A DNA stretch of 64,000 bases from Lachnospiraceae bacterium UBA7729 (GTDB lineage: Bacteria; Bacillota; Clostridia; Lachnospirales; Lachnospiraceae): assembly GCA_002482005.1 (NCBI GenBank), contig DLFD01000064.1, positions 26,833-90,832 of the forward strand, given 5' to 3'. The translations under genes and the position numbers were made by a program. Of the stretch, positions 9,447-18,170 are shown in pieces (position 1 is the first letter of the stretch; each line of letters opens with the position of its first letter). Under the pieces are notes generated by a model. The model did no database searches and was not told the DNA's origin. It worked only from the letters and a program-made list of their open reading frames with translations.

Positions 9447-10103
9447 ATGAAATACGTCAGTGACAAGCCAATTGATTTCACAAACGATGACTGGAAGCAG
9501 TATACGCCGAGAGAGAGAGCCAGGATCGAGGAACAGGAGAGACAGCAGAAGAAGCATCCGAGAAGATACAGAAGGAAGTCCCTTCCGAGAAAGATCTTCG
9601 AGACACTGTTTCAGATCGTTGTCGTTGTCCTCACTGCTTATGTTCTGGTCTACACATTCGGACAGCAGAGAACGGTGGTCGGCCAGTCCATGGATACGAC
9701 ACTTTCAGGCGGTGATACTGTCCTGATCAATATCATGTCTTATCAGTTCGGCAGTCCCGGGAGAGGCGATATCATCTCTTTCAAGCCGAATGGGTCCGTC
9801 AATGCAAGGGCTGATATCAAGAGAGTGATCGGGGTGCCGGGAGACAAGGTGCAGATCAAGGATGGCCAGATCTATATCGATGATCAGGTTTATCTCGAAG
9901 ACGGCAATTACCCGACGATCACCAGTCCGGGGTCTGCCAAAAGCCCTGTCAGTCTCGATGAGGGCGAGTATTTTGTACTGGGAGATAACCGGAACAATTC
10001 GGAAGACTCCAGAAATCCGGAGATCGGGATCGTGACATCAGCCATGATCGAAGGAAAGGTATGGTTTGTTCTGAATCCTCGTGAACACAGAGGTCTTCTG
10101 TAA
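9447..10103 (+). CDS. lepB: Signal peptidase I
   Basis: A 218-residue type I signal peptidase that removes signal peptides from exported proteins on the outer face of the membrane. Residues 1-48 are cytoplasmic and very basic, residues 50-70 form a membrane anchor, and the catalytic domain follows. The nucleophile Ser lies in VVGQSMDTTL, the general-base Lys in IKRVIGVPGD, and the conserved GDNRNNSEDSR box is present. No convincing Shine-Dalgarno sequence precedes the ATG, which is 20 bp after the rplS terminator. A second paralog with a changed Lys lies 900 bp downstream. Confidence 0.93.
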   Translation: MKYVSDKPIDFTNDDWKQYTPRERARIEEQERQQKKHPRRYRRKSLPRKIFETLFQIVVVVLTAYVLVYTFGQQRTVVGQSMDTTLSGGDTVLINIMSYQFGSPGRGDIISFKPNGSVNARADIKRVIGVPGDKVQIKDGQIYIDDQVYLEDGNYPTITSPGSAKSPVSLDEGEYFVLGDNRNNSEDSRNPEIGIVTSAMIEGKVWFVLNPREHRGLL

Positions 10104-10154
10104 AGGACAGATCTTCGCCGGAAGGTGCGGCGCCAGACAGAAAGGTCAGATGGA

Positions 10155-11009
10155 ATGGATTATCAGTGGTATCCCGGGCATATGACACGGGCGAAAAGGC
10201 AGATGCAGGAAGATATCCGTCTGGTCGATCTGGTGATCGAACTCACGGATGCGAGAGCTCCTCTTTCCGGAAGAAACCCGGATATCGACAGTCTGGCGGC
10301 AGGAAAGTCCAGGATCCTGGTCCTGAACAAGAGCGATCTTTCCGATCCGGACCAGAACAGGACCTGGACAGCTTACTTTCGGAGAAAGGGGCTGATCGCC
10401 TGCGAGGTGAATGCGAGATCTGGCGGAGGAATCCGCCAGATCCGTCCGATGATCCAGGAAGCCTGCCGGGAGAAGATCGAACGTGACAGAAAGCGGGGGA
10501 TCGTGAACCGTCCGCTCCGTGCGATGATCGCCGGGATCCCGAATGTCGGAAAGTCAACCTTCATCAATTCCTTTGCGCGGAAGTCGGCAGCGAAGACCGG
10601 GAATAAGCCAGGCGTCACAAGAGGCCGTCAGTGGATCAGTGTGGATAAGTCTCTCCAGCTTCTGGATACTCCCGGCATCCTGTGGCCGAAGTTCGATGAC
10701 CGGGAAGTCGGGATCCGGCTGGCAGCGATCGGATGTATCCGTGATGAGATCCTGAACAGCCAGGAACTTGCTGTATGGCTGATCGGATTCCTCCGCAGCG
10801 AGTATCCGGGGATCCTTGAAGAGCGCTTCGGTGTACCGGCCGAAGGTACCGGATCTGATGTCCTTCTGAGGATCGCCGAGGCAAGGAAGTGCCTGAAACC
10901 AGGGCCGGAGCCGGATCCGGAGAAAGCGGCTCAGCTTCTGCTTGATGAATTCCGGGCCGGAAAGCTGGGAAGACTCACACTGGAGGATGCCCGGCAGGCG
11001 GAAGGCTGA
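10155..11009 (+). CDS. rbgA: Ribosome biogenesis GTPase RbgA (YlqF)
   Basis: The 284-residue product is a circularly permuted GTPase needed for late assembly of the 50S subunit. The G motifs come in permuted order: NKSD (G4), then GIPNVGKSTF (G1), then DTPG (G3). The N-terminus MDYQWYPGHMTRAKRQM is the typical RbgA opening; a GTG at 10125 in frame would add ten residues and is not preferred. AGAAAGG precedes the ATG. Its length matches the Bacillus protein. It lies between the two signal peptidase genes, with 30-50 bp gaps that suggest one operon. Confidence 0.95.
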   Translation: MDYQWYPGHMTRAKRQMQEDIRLVDLVIELTDARAPLSGRNPDIDSLAAGKSRILVLNKSDLSDPDQNRTWTAYFRRKGLIACEVNARSGGGIRQIRPMIQEACREKIERDRKRGIVNRPLRAMIAGIPNVGKSTFINSFARKSAAKTGNKPGVTRGRQWISVDKSLQLLDTPGILWPKFDDREVGIRLAAIGCIRDEILNSQELAVWLIGFLRSEYPGILEERFGVPAEGTGSDVLLRIAEARKCLKPGPEPDPEKAAQLLLDEFRAGKLGRLTLEDARQAEG

Positions 11010-11039
11010 TGGAAGAGATCGGATAAAGTCAGGAGGGCT

Positions 11040-11600
11040 ATGACAAAGAGAAGGCGAAGAAGATCACAGAAAAGTCCGCTCAGCAGACTGCTGTGGTGGG
11101 TCTTTTTTGCCATTTTTCTGGTCATAGCTCTTTTTGTATCGGTTCTCCTCACCGGGGGGACGGTCGATATCACGGATGGATCGATGAATCCGTCTCTGGA
11201 CATCGGCGACAGGATCATAGAGGACAGGCTGACCTATCTTGTGAGAGATCCGGGCAGAGGGGACATCATTCAGTTTTCAGCAGGAGAGGGGAACGGAACG
11301 GTCCTGATCAGGAGGGTCGTCGGACTGCCTGGCGAGACGGTCCGGATCTCGGATGGCCAGGTCTACATCAATTCGGACAGACTGGATGAGTCCGCCTATA
11401 CGGCAGGAAGTGTTCAGTATTCCGGGACGGCATCGCTGCCGCTCACGCTGTCTGAAGACGAGTACTTTGTCATGGCTGACAACCGCAGCAGCAATTTTGA
11501 CAGCAGGGACCCTACAGTTGGCAATGTAAACAAGGCTGACATCATCGGCCGACTGTGGCTGAGGATCTCACCGGGGGAACGGTTCGGACGGGTAAACTGA
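11040..11600 (+). CDS. Signal peptidase I paralog with altered catalytic lysine
   Basis: A 186-residue type I signal peptidase homolog with a short basic N-terminus, one membrane anchor (about residues 16-40), the Ser motif ITDGSMNPSL and the box MADNRSSNFDSRDP. At the position of the general-base Lys (IKRV in the neighbouring lepB) it reads LIRRVVGLPGE: codons AGG AGG, so Arg replaces Lys. In the canonical Ser/Lys mechanism this should impair activity, so it may be inactive, act on something else, or reflect a one-base difference (AAG to AGG). AGGAGG lies only a few bases before the ATG. It sits inside the rbgA-rnhB cluster and is probably co-expressed with it. Confidence 0.85.
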   Translation: MTKRRRRRSQKSPLSRLLWWVFFAIFLVIALFVSVLLTGGTVDITDGSMNPSLDIGDRIIEDRLTYLVRDPGRGDIIQFSAGEGNGTVLIRRVVGLPGETVRISDGQVYINSDRLDESAYTAGSVQYSGTASLPLTLSEDEYFVMADNRSSNFDSRDPTVGNVNKADIIGRLWLRISPGERFGRVN

Positions 11601-11675
11601 GAGATCCTGTGATAATGGTTCTGCACGGTGTCCATGACCGTGCGGGCATGCTCCGGGGGACTTTGAGGGGAAAAG

Positions 11676-12494
11676 ATGACGCTTACAGCAGGAAAGATCG
11701 CGGAAAGATACAGACAGCTTTGCCGCACGGATGAGACAGCGCTGAAGAGATTCGCGGACACTTACCGGGAGGATGAGAGGGAAAGCGTCCGGAAACTGGC
11801 GCTTGCTGCAGACAGAAGGATCCTTGCTCTGAGACAGGAGCGCAGCAGGGAAGAGCGGATGCGCCGGTATGAGCATCAGTGCGAAGAGCAGGGGTATACC
11901 CTGATCTGCGGGATCGATGAAGCCGGAAGGGGACCGCTTGCAGGACCGGTTGTCGCTGCGGCTGTGATCCTGCCCAAAGACTGTGAGATCCTGGGGCTGA
12001 ATGATTCCAAACAGCTCTCAGCCAGAAAGAGGGACCAGCTATACGATGAGATCCGGGATAAGGCGATCGCCGTAGGCGTCGGGAGCAGCGGACCGCACAG
12101 GATCGATGAGATCAATGTGCTGAACGCGGATTATGAAGCCATGTGCGAAGCAATCGGGACTCTGAGGGTGATGCCTCAGATCCTGCTCAACGACGCGGTG
12201 AAGATCCCTCAGGTCCTGATCCCTCAGATTCCGATCGTGCACGGGGATGCACAGAGCATGTCCATCGCTGCGGCAAGCGTGATCGCCAAGGTTACCAGGG
12301 ACCGTCTCATGCTGGAGTACGATGCGGTCTATCCGGAGTATGGTTTTGCAAAGCATAAGGGGTACGGCACAGCGGAACACTATGCTGCGCTGCGGAAATA
12401 CGGTCCTTGTCCGATCCACAGGAAGACTTTCCTGAAGTCGGATGGAGGAAGATGGGGCCAGGGAGAGAGTGCCGGAAAGGCACATGAACAATAA
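11676..12494 (+). CDS. rnhB: Ribonuclease HII
   Basis: Cleaves RNA in RNA-DNA hybrids and at single ribonucleotides misincorporated into DNA. The catalytic domain begins around residue 75 with the hallmark CGIDEAGRGPLAGPV (Asp and Glu metal ligands). GLNDSKQLS and AAASVIAKVTRDR follow, then the YPEYGFAKHKGYGT segment. The 272 residues include a helical N-terminal extension of about 70 residues, as in many Firmicutes RnhB proteins. GAGGGG precedes the ATG, and the 3' end overlaps yraN by 11 bp. Confidence 0.96.
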   Translation: MTLTAGKIAERYRQLCRTDETALKRFADTYREDERESVRKLALAADRRILALRQERSREERMRRYEHQCEEQGYTLICGIDEAGRGPLAGPVVAAAVILPKDCEILGLNDSKQLSARKRDQLYDEIRDKAIAVGVGSSGPHRIDEINVLNADYEAMCEAIGTLRVMPQILLNDAVKIPQVLIPQIPIVHGDAQSMSIAAASVIAKVTRDRLMLEYDAVYPEYGFAKHKGYGTAEHYAALRKYGPCPIHRKTFLKSDGGRWGQGESAGKAHEQ

Positions 12495-12834
12495 AAGAAA
12501 GATCGGTTCTATATCGGAGAAAGCGGTAGGGAGCTTTCTGGAGCAGAAGGGATATGAGATCCTTCTCTACAATTTCCGCTCCAGGTCTGCTGAGATCGAC
12601 ATCGTTGCCAGGGAAGACCGTTATCTGGTCTTTGTCGAGGTGAAATGGCGCTCTTCCGACCGCAACGGGGCCCCTGAGGAGGCGGTTGACCGGAAGAAAC
12701 AGCAGAGGATCATCCGCGGGGCCATGTACTACCTTGTCCGCTACCGGGTGCCTGAGGATACTCCCATCCGGTTTGACGTAGCTGCTGTGGAACATGGGAA
12801 GGTCCATCTGATCCGGGATGCCTTCACATGCTGA
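12484..12834 (+). CDS. yraN: UPF0102 (YraN) family nuclease-fold protein
   Basis: A 116-residue member of the YraN family, which has a restriction-endonuclease-like fold. The core motif is visible as EIDIVARE, then VFVEVKWRSS (the Asp and Glu-x-Lys set). The cellular role is poorly known. The ATG at 12484 is chosen over an upstream in-frame ATG at 12442 because it gives the normal N-terminus (KRKIGSISEKAVGSFLEQKG) and has GGAAAGG just before it. It overlaps the end of rnhB, the usual arrangement. Confidence 0.9.
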   Translation: MNNKRKIGSISEKAVGSFLEQKGYEILLYNFRSRSAEIDIVAREDRYLVFVEVKWRSSDRNGAPEEAVDRKKQQRIIRGAMYYLVRYRVPEDTPIRFDVAAVEHGKVHLIRDAFTC

Positions 12835-12907
12835 AGATGAGAGCAGAAGGAAGAAAGACGAAAGGCATGCCGGAGGCCGGCCTGAGTCGGAACAGAGGAG
12901 AAGCCTT

Positions 12908-13891
12908 ATGAACTGGGAAGAGCAGTTTCACAGACGCCCGGAGAGCAGGAGCATTGACAGACTCACACTTCATGAAAAAAACGGAGTGGTGTGGCTTTCA
13001 TTTCCTCTCCTGGATCAGTTCGACTTCATTGTGAATGCATTCAGCACCAGGATCGGAGGTGTATCGGAAGGATACGCTTCTTCCATGAACCTGAGCCTGT
13101 CGCGGGAGATCAGCGGGGGATACGGTCATCAGGCGGGCATCAGGACAGATCTTCCTGAGGAGGATGTCTGGAAGGACTCTGGACCCCTTTATGGGGAGAC
13201 GGACAAAGGCGGTTTTGATATCGTTACTCCCATGGGGCGCTTTCTGGAAAATCACAGGAGGTTTTCCAGCGCTGTCGGCTATGATCTTCATGACCTGGTC
13301 TTCTCCGATCAGACCCATACCGACCATATCCGGGAAGTGACGGAGAAAGACCGCGGCAACGGTATGACAAGGCCGAATGCATATCACGATGTGGACGGGC
13401 TCATGACGGACAGCAGACGGACGGCGCTGATGACGTTCTATGCGGACTGTGTTCCGCTTCTGCTGGCCGATCCGGTGAAAAAGGCGGTCGCGAGCGTTCA
13501 TTCTGGATGGAGAGGGACGATCGCCGGGATCGGAACGAAGGCGGTCAAACGCATGCAGGAGCGCTATGGCTCGGACCCGGCCGATATCTGTGCCGCGATC
13601 GGACCGTCCATCTGTCAGGACTGCTATGAGGTGAGTGAAGATGTGGCGGATGCATTCCGGGAGAAATATGCCGGGGAAGCTCTTTCGAGGATCGTCAGGC
13701 CAGGAAGACCGGGACATGCCCAGCTGAATCTGCAGGAGGCATGCAGGGAAAATTTCCTGATGGCAGGGCTTCTCCCACAGCACGTATCCGTTCCGGATCT
13801 CTGTACTGCGGAGAATTCCGGACTCCTGTTCTCGCATCGGGCGCTGAAAGGAAGAAGAGGAAACCTGGCTGCAGTGATCGAGATCCGATGA
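12908..13891 (+). CDS. pgeF: Laccase-domain / YfiH family protein (peptidoglycan editing factor type)
   Basis: A 327-residue protein of the multicopper-oxidase-like YfiH/PgeF family; relatives have purine nucleoside phosphorylase activity or act in cell-wall quality control. The metal-site motifs are present: SDQTHTD, YADCVPLLLADP and VASVHSGWRGTIAG, followed by AIGPSICQDCYEV and the C-terminal CTAENSGLLFSHR. An ORF starting at 12818 overlaps yraN, but the 12908 ATG has AGGAG nine bases upstream and gives a more family-like start. It is the last gene of the rplS-lepB cluster and converges on prs. Confidence 0.9.
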   Translation: MNWEEQFHRRPESRSIDRLTLHEKNGVVWLSFPLLDQFDFIVNAFSTRIGGVSEGYASSMNLSLSREISGGYGHQAGIRTDLPEEDVWKDSGPLYGETDKGGFDIVTPMGRFLENHRRFSSAVGYDLHDLVFSDQTHTDHIREVTEKDRGNGMTRPNAYHDVDGLMTDSRRTALMTFYADCVPLLLADPVKKAVASVHSGWRGTIAGIGTKAVKRMQERYGSDPADICAAIGPSICQDCYEVSEDVADAFREKYAGEALSRIVRPGRPGHAQLNLQEACRENFLMAGLLPQHVSVPDLCTAENSGLLFSHRALKGRRGNLAAVIEIR

Positions 13892-13922
13892 CGTCGGCCG
13901 CGGCAGCTGATCCAGAAGGCAG

Positions 13923-13969
13923 AAAAAGCGGCAGCGTTTTCCGGAAGTTCCGGAGATAGCGCTGCCGCT
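13923..13969 (-). terminator. Terminator at the end of prs
   Basis: AGCGGCAGCG pairs perfectly with CGCTGCCGCT, and the loop itself contains a TCCGGA inverted pair. Read on the minus strand, the stem ends in TTTTT, so it mainly serves prs. It may also slow transcription arriving from pgeF. Confidence 0.75.
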
Positions 13970-14013
13970 GCTGCGTTTTCACAGGCGGGGATCCCGCTCT
14001 GACGGGGAGATTC

Positions 14014-15180
14014 TCAGCCCCTTACCTTCTCCAGCAGGGCATTGATCTTAGCAGTCGGGGACTGGATCCCGCTGATGGAGATATCGTGGTTCATATGATC
14101 GATGATGGAAGCCAGATACTTGGTCATGTCGGCCTCTGCATACCAGGGACGGGTCAGAAGTTCCGGCGGACGGTAATTGAGGTTAGTGGTCACGACCTTG
14201 GAGATGTATCCTTTCTCATAGTAATCATCGAATGCATCCAGACCGTCGGTGAACAATCCGAAAGTGGTGCAGACGAATACCCGTCTGGCTCCGCGTTCCT
14301 TGAGCTGCTTTGCAACATCCAGCATGGAGCCGCCGGAAGAGATCATGTCGTCAACGACCAGGATATCCTTTCCTTCCACGGATGTCCCCAGGAACTCATG
14401 GGCGACGATCGGGTTCTTGCCGTTCACGATCCTGGAATAGTCGCGGCGCTTGTAGAACATGCCAAGTTCCAGGCCGAGGATGTTTGCGAAGTAGATGGAG
14501 CGGTCCATGGCCCCTTCATCCGGACTGACGACCATGGCAGTCTCTTTTTTCATCTTCAGATTCGGAACGGATGCGACCAGAGCCTTGAGGAACTGGTAGG
14601 ATGGCATGAAGGAATCAAAACCGGAGAGCGGGATCGCATTCTGGACACGAGGGTCATGGGCATCAAATGTGATGATGCCGGAGACTCCCATCCGCTCAAG
14701 CTCTTCCAGCACGACTGCACAGTCAAGGGATTCTCTCTTGGTCCTGCGGTGCTGACGGCCTCCGTAGAGGAACGGCATGACGACCGTGATCCTCTTTGCT
14801 TTGCCGTTGGCGGCGGAGATGATGCGCTTCAGGTCTGCATAGTGGTTGTCCGGAGACATATAGTTCTTCTCACCGCAGACGGTGTATTCGATGCTGCAGT
14901 TCAGGACATCCACCAGAATGTACAGATCGCTGCCGCGGACGGAATCGTTGATGATCCCTTTGCCTTCTCCGGTGCCGAACCTCGGACATTCACAGTTGAT
15001 CAGGTAGCTGTCTTCAATGTAGCCGCTCAGCGGAAATTCCTTCATATTGTGAAGAGGGGTGTTGTGCCGGAAGTCGACCAGATGACGGTCTACTTCTTCC
15101 GCGAAGGAACGGCAGCCTTCCAGGGCCGCGATCTTAAGCGGACCTACCGGCATGGAATCTATCTGTGTTTCTGTAAGCAT
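14014..15180 (-). CDS. prs: Ribose-phosphate pyrophosphokinase
   Basis: Makes PRPP from ribose 5-phosphate and ATP for nucleotide, histidine and tryptophan synthesis. The PRPP-binding loop VVDDMISSGGSM lies near residue 280; other PRPP-synthetase features are MPFLYGGRQHRRTKRES, TFDAHDPRVQNAIP and VSPDEGAMDRS. At 388 residues it is about 70 longer than the classical bacterial enzyme, with extra N-terminal sequence, a form I associate with Lachnospiraceae. GAGGAGGCC precedes the ATG. It is monocistronic with its own terminator and a well-matched promoter. Confidence 0.93.
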   Translation of the reverse strand: MLTETQIDSMPVGPLKIAALEGCRSFAEEVDRHLVDFRHNTPLHNMKEFPLSGYIEDSYLINCECPRFGTGEGKGIINDSVRGSDLYILVDVLNCSIEYTVCGEKNYMSPDNHYADLKRIISAANGKAKRITVVMPFLYGGRQHRRTKRESLDCAVVLEELERMGVSGIITFDAHDPRVQNAIPLSGFDSFMPSYQFLKALVASVPNLKMKKETAMVVSPDEGAMDRSIYFANILGLELGMFYKRRDYSRIVNGKNPIVAHEFLGTSVEGKDILVVDDMISSGGSMLDVAKQLKERGARRVFVCTTFGLFTDGLDAFDDYYEKGYISKVVTTNLNYRPPELLTRPWYAEADMTKYLASIIDHMNHDISISGIQSPTAKINALLEKVRG

Positions 15181-15256
15181 TGAGGCCTCCTCAAAGAGCT
15201 ATCCGTTCCGCCGGCAGAAAAAGACAGCCGGCAGAGACAGGGTATCATTCAGAGAG

Positions 15257-15286
15257 GTTATACCATGGCCGCAGTGAAAGCGTCAA
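15257..15286 (-). promoter_or_regulatory. Predicted sigma-A promoter for prs
   Basis: On the minus strand, TTGACG and TATAAC are 18 bp apart, about 75 bp before the prs start. An 8-bp inverted repeat (AAAGCGTC / GACGCTTT, 15278-15303) covers the -35 box. Confidence 0.65.
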
Positions 15287-15304
15287 GGCAAAGAGACGCT
15301 TTGC

Positions 15305-15333
15305 TTGCTTTTTAAGGGAAGACATCTTATCAT
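15305..15333 (+). promoter_or_regulatory. Possible promoter for the DUF512-der-plsY operon
   Basis: TTGCTT and TATCAT are separated by 17 bp, diverging from the prs promoter. The hexamers are moderate matches, so this is tentative. Confidence 0.4.
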
Positions 15334-15364
15334 AATCCGGAAAGACAAGATCCTGCTGACCCGG

Positions 15365-15456
15365 TCAGCAGCTAACAAACAGGATATTCAGCAGCTAACG
15401 AACAGGTTATTCAGCAGCTAACGAACAGGATATTCAGCAGCTAACGAACGGGATAT
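15365..15456 (+). repeat. Four tandem 23-nt units ending at the DUF512 start codon
   Basis: Four near-identical 23-bp units (TCAGCAGCTAACGAACAGG plus ATAT or TTAT) run head to tail. The last unit carries AACGGGATAT and its final two bases are the first two bases of the ATG at 15455. The whole array therefore lies in the untranslated leader. Confidence 0.9.
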
Positions 15457-16783
15457 GGAAGAAAATATGGAGTATCTGCATAAGATAAAGTCTGTTGATA
15501 CGGGGAGCATAGCTGAGGAGATGGACATCGAGGCGGGAGATACCCTCGTGTCGATCAACGGGAAGTACGCGGAAGATATCTTTGACTACCGCTATCTCTG
15601 TGACGATGAGGAACTGACGGTAGTAATAAGGAAGAAAGACGGGGAAGAGTGGGAGCTCGATATTGAGAAAGACCCGGAGGAAGACCTGGGGATCGAGTTT
15701 GAGAGCGGGCTCATGAGCGATTATAAGTCATGCCGCAATCACTGCATCTTCTGTTTCATCAATCAGATGCCGAAGGGGATGCGGGACACTCTCTATTTCC
15801 ATGATGACGATGCGCGTCTTTCCTTCCTGCAGGGAAACTACATCACCCTTACCAATATGTCGGACCATGATATCGACCGCATCATCGAATACCACTTGCA
15901 GCCGATCAACATTTCCTTCCAGACTCTGAATCCGGAGCTTCGCTGCAGGATGCTTCACAACCGTTTTGCGGGCGATGTGTTCCCGAAGATCAGAAGGCTG
16001 AAGGAAGCCGGGATCGAGCTGAACGGACAGATCGTTCTCTGCAAGGGATGGAACGACGGAGAAGACCTGGAGAATTCTCTGAGGGGGTTTGAGCAGTACA
16101 TGCCCGAGCTTCAGAGCGTATCCGTAGTTCCGGTCGGAATGACGAAGTTCCGTGCTGAGAATCAGCAGGAGAAACTGGAGCCTTTTACTCCGGATGACGC
16201 ATCGAAGGTCATCGATCAGATTGAGCGGTGGCAGAGATATTATTATGGAAAGTACGGCAATCACCTGGTCCATGGCAGTGATGAATGGTATATCATGGCG
16301 GATCGGGAGCTTCCGCCCGAAGAGAACTATGACGGATACCAGCAGCTTGAGAACGGCGTCGGAATGGTCCGGCTCCTGATATCCGAAGTGGAAGAATATC
16401 TGGGAAGCCTTGCCGGGGACGGCCGGAAGCGAAGGACGACCATAGCGACCGGAAGGCTGGCAGCCCCTTATCTTGAGAAGCTGGCGGGGGAAGTAAGGAA
16501 AAAGTTTCCGAATGTCACAAGCCGGATCGTTCCGATCCGCAATGACTTTTTCGGCGAGTCCATCACTGTGTCAGGACTGATCACGGGGCGCGACCTGATC
16601 GCTCAGCTGAAGGGGAAGGAACTCGGAGATGAGCTTCTGATCCCGGTCAATATGCTGCGTTCCGGAGAGCAGACCCTGCTTGATGACCTGACGGTTCAGG
16701 ATATTGAGGAATCTTTACAAATCAGGGTAGGTATTGTAGAATCGAGCGGAAAAGATTTCGTAGATGCTATAACAGGACAGTGA
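15455..16783 (+). CDS. DUF512 radical-SAM-like FeS protein with PDZ domain
   Basis: A 442-residue protein with an N-terminal PDZ-like domain (about residues 5-70: VDTGSIAEEMDIEAGDTLVS), then a radical-SAM-type core carrying CRNHCIFCFINQMPKGMR, and a C-terminal DUF512 domain. The cysteine cluster probably binds a 4Fe-4S centre. The reaction is unknown. Its position just before der and plsY is widespread in Clostridia. The start could be the ATG at 15455 or, with GGAAGAA in front of it, the ATG at 15467 four codons later. The tandem repeat array abuts the first. Confidence 0.85.
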   Translation: MEENMEYLHKIKSVDTGSIAEEMDIEAGDTLVSINGKYAEDIFDYRYLCDDEELTVVIRKKDGEEWELDIEKDPEEDLGIEFESGLMSDYKSCRNHCIFCFINQMPKGMRDTLYFHDDDARLSFLQGNYITLTNMSDHDIDRIIEYHLQPINISFQTLNPELRCRMLHNRFAGDVFPKIRRLKEAGIELNGQIVLCKGWNDGEDLENSLRGFEQYMPELQSVSVVPVGMTKFRAENQQEKLEPFTPDDASKVIDQIERWQRYYYGKYGNHLVHGSDEWYIMADRELPPEENYDGYQQLENGVGMVRLLISEVEEYLGSLAGDGRKRRTTIATGRLAAPYLEKLAGEVRKKFPNVTSRIVPIRNDFFGESITVSGLITGRDLIAQLKGKELGDELLIPVNMLRSGEQTLLDDLTVQDIEESLQIRVGIVESSGKDFVDAITGQ

Positions 16784-16828
16784 GCCCTGTGAAGATCTGC
16801 AGGGTGAGATCATCGGAGAATATGATAT

Positions 16829-18157
16829 ATGAGTAAACCTATCGTTGCGATCGTCGGACGGCCGAATGTCGGCAAGTCAACCTTGTTCAATGTTCTTGCC
16901 GGTTCCAGGATCGCAATCATCGAAGACACGCCCGGAGTCACCAGAGACCGTATCTACGCGGATGTAGACTGGTCCGGGAGATATTTCACACTGATCGATA
17001 CCGGCGGTATCGAGCCGGATTCGGATGATATCATCCTGTCCCAGATGAGAGAGCAGGCCCAGATCGCCATCGATACAGCGGATGTCATCATCTTCCTGAC
17101 GGATCTCCATCAGGGGCTGGTGGATGCCGATGCAAAGGTGGCGGACATGCTGAGGAGGTCCCGCAAGCCGATCGTCCTTGTAGTCAACAAGGTCGATAAC
17201 TTCGTCAAGGATGAGCCGGGTGTCTATGAGTTCTACAATCTCGGGATCGGCGATCCGCATCCGATCTCAGCGGCCAACCGTACCGGCATCGGGGATATGC
17301 TTGATGAGGTGCTGAAGGATCTTCCGGAGACTTCGGCGGGCGAGGAAGAGGATGACAGACCGAAGGTCGCCATCATCGGAAAGCCGAATGTGGGAAAGTC
17401 CTCCCTGATCAATGCGCTTCTGGGGGAGAACCGACTGATCGTGTCGGATATCGCCGGGACGACCCGGGATGCGGTTGATACCGTAGTTAAGCATGACGGG
17501 AAGGAATATGTCTTCATCGATACCGCCGGCCTCAGAAGGAAGAACAAGATCAGGGAAGAGCTGGAGCATTATATGATCGTGCGTGCCGTGGCTGCAGTCG
17601 AGAGGGCGGATATCGCTGTTCTCCTGATCGATGCGAAGGAAGGCGTGACCGAGCAGGATGCAAAGATCGCCGGCATCGCCCATGAACGCGGGAAGGGTAT
17701 CATAGTCGCCGTGAACAAGTGGGACGCGATCGAGAAGGACAACGGTTCCGTGAAGAAGTTCACCGACAGGATCCGCCAGACCCTTTCCTTCATGCCTTAT
17801 GCGGATATTATGTTCATCTCCGCGAAGACGGGACAGAGGATCGGAAAACTTTATGATGAGATCGATGCAGTGCTTGACAGCAGCAAGAGAAGAGTGGCGA
17901 CCGGTGTCCTGAACGAGATCCTTTCCGAGGCGGTCACCATGCAGCAGCCGCCGTCGGACAAGGGCAGGAGGCTGCGCTGCTACTACATGACCCAGGTGTC
18001 CATAGCTCCGCCGACCTTCGTCCTCTTTGTGAATGACAAGAAACTGGCACATTTTTCCTACATGAGATATATCGAGAACCAGATCCGCGAGACCTTCGGT
18101 TTCAAGGGGACGGCGGTCCGCATCCTTGTAAGGGAAAGAAAGCAGAAGGAACAGTAA
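16829..18157 (+). CDS. der: Ribosome biogenesis GTPase Der (EngA)
   Basis: An essential double GTPase of 50S assembly. The 442 residues hold two G domains in tandem: GRPNVGKSTLFN with DTGGIE and NKVD, then GKPNVGKSSLIN with DTAGLRR and NKWD, followed by the C-terminal KH-like domain (about residues 355-440). Length and order are standard. It lies 45 bp after the DUF512 gene and 13 bp before plsY, so the three are likely one operon. Confidence 0.98.
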   Translation: MSKPIVAIVGRPNVGKSTLFNVLAGSRIAIIEDTPGVTRDRIYADVDWSGRYFTLIDTGGIEPDSDDIILSQMREQAQIAIDTADVIIFLTDLHQGLVDADAKVADMLRRSRKPIVLVVNKVDNFVKDEPGVYEFYNLGIGDPHPISAANRTGIGDMLDEVLKDLPETSAGEEEDDRPKVAIIGKPNVGKSSLINALLGENRLIVSDIAGTTRDAVDTVVKHDGKEYVFIDTAGLRRKNKIREELEHYMIVRAVAAVERADIAVLLIDAKEGVTEQDAKIAGIAHERGKGIIVAVNKWDAIEKDNGSVKKFTDRIRQTLSFMPYADIMFISAKTGQRIGKLYDEIDAVLDSSKRRVATGVLNEILSEAVTMQQPPSDKGRRLRCYYMTQVSIAPPTFVLFVNDKKLAHFSYMRYIENQIRETFGFKGTAVRILVRERKQKEQ

Positions 18158-18170
18158 GGGAGAGATCGCA

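Noticed and set aside
14086..15183. 365-residue plus-strand ORF over prs
   Set aside because: It is antisense to the PRPP synthetase with its conserved PRPP loop, and it lacks any family pattern.
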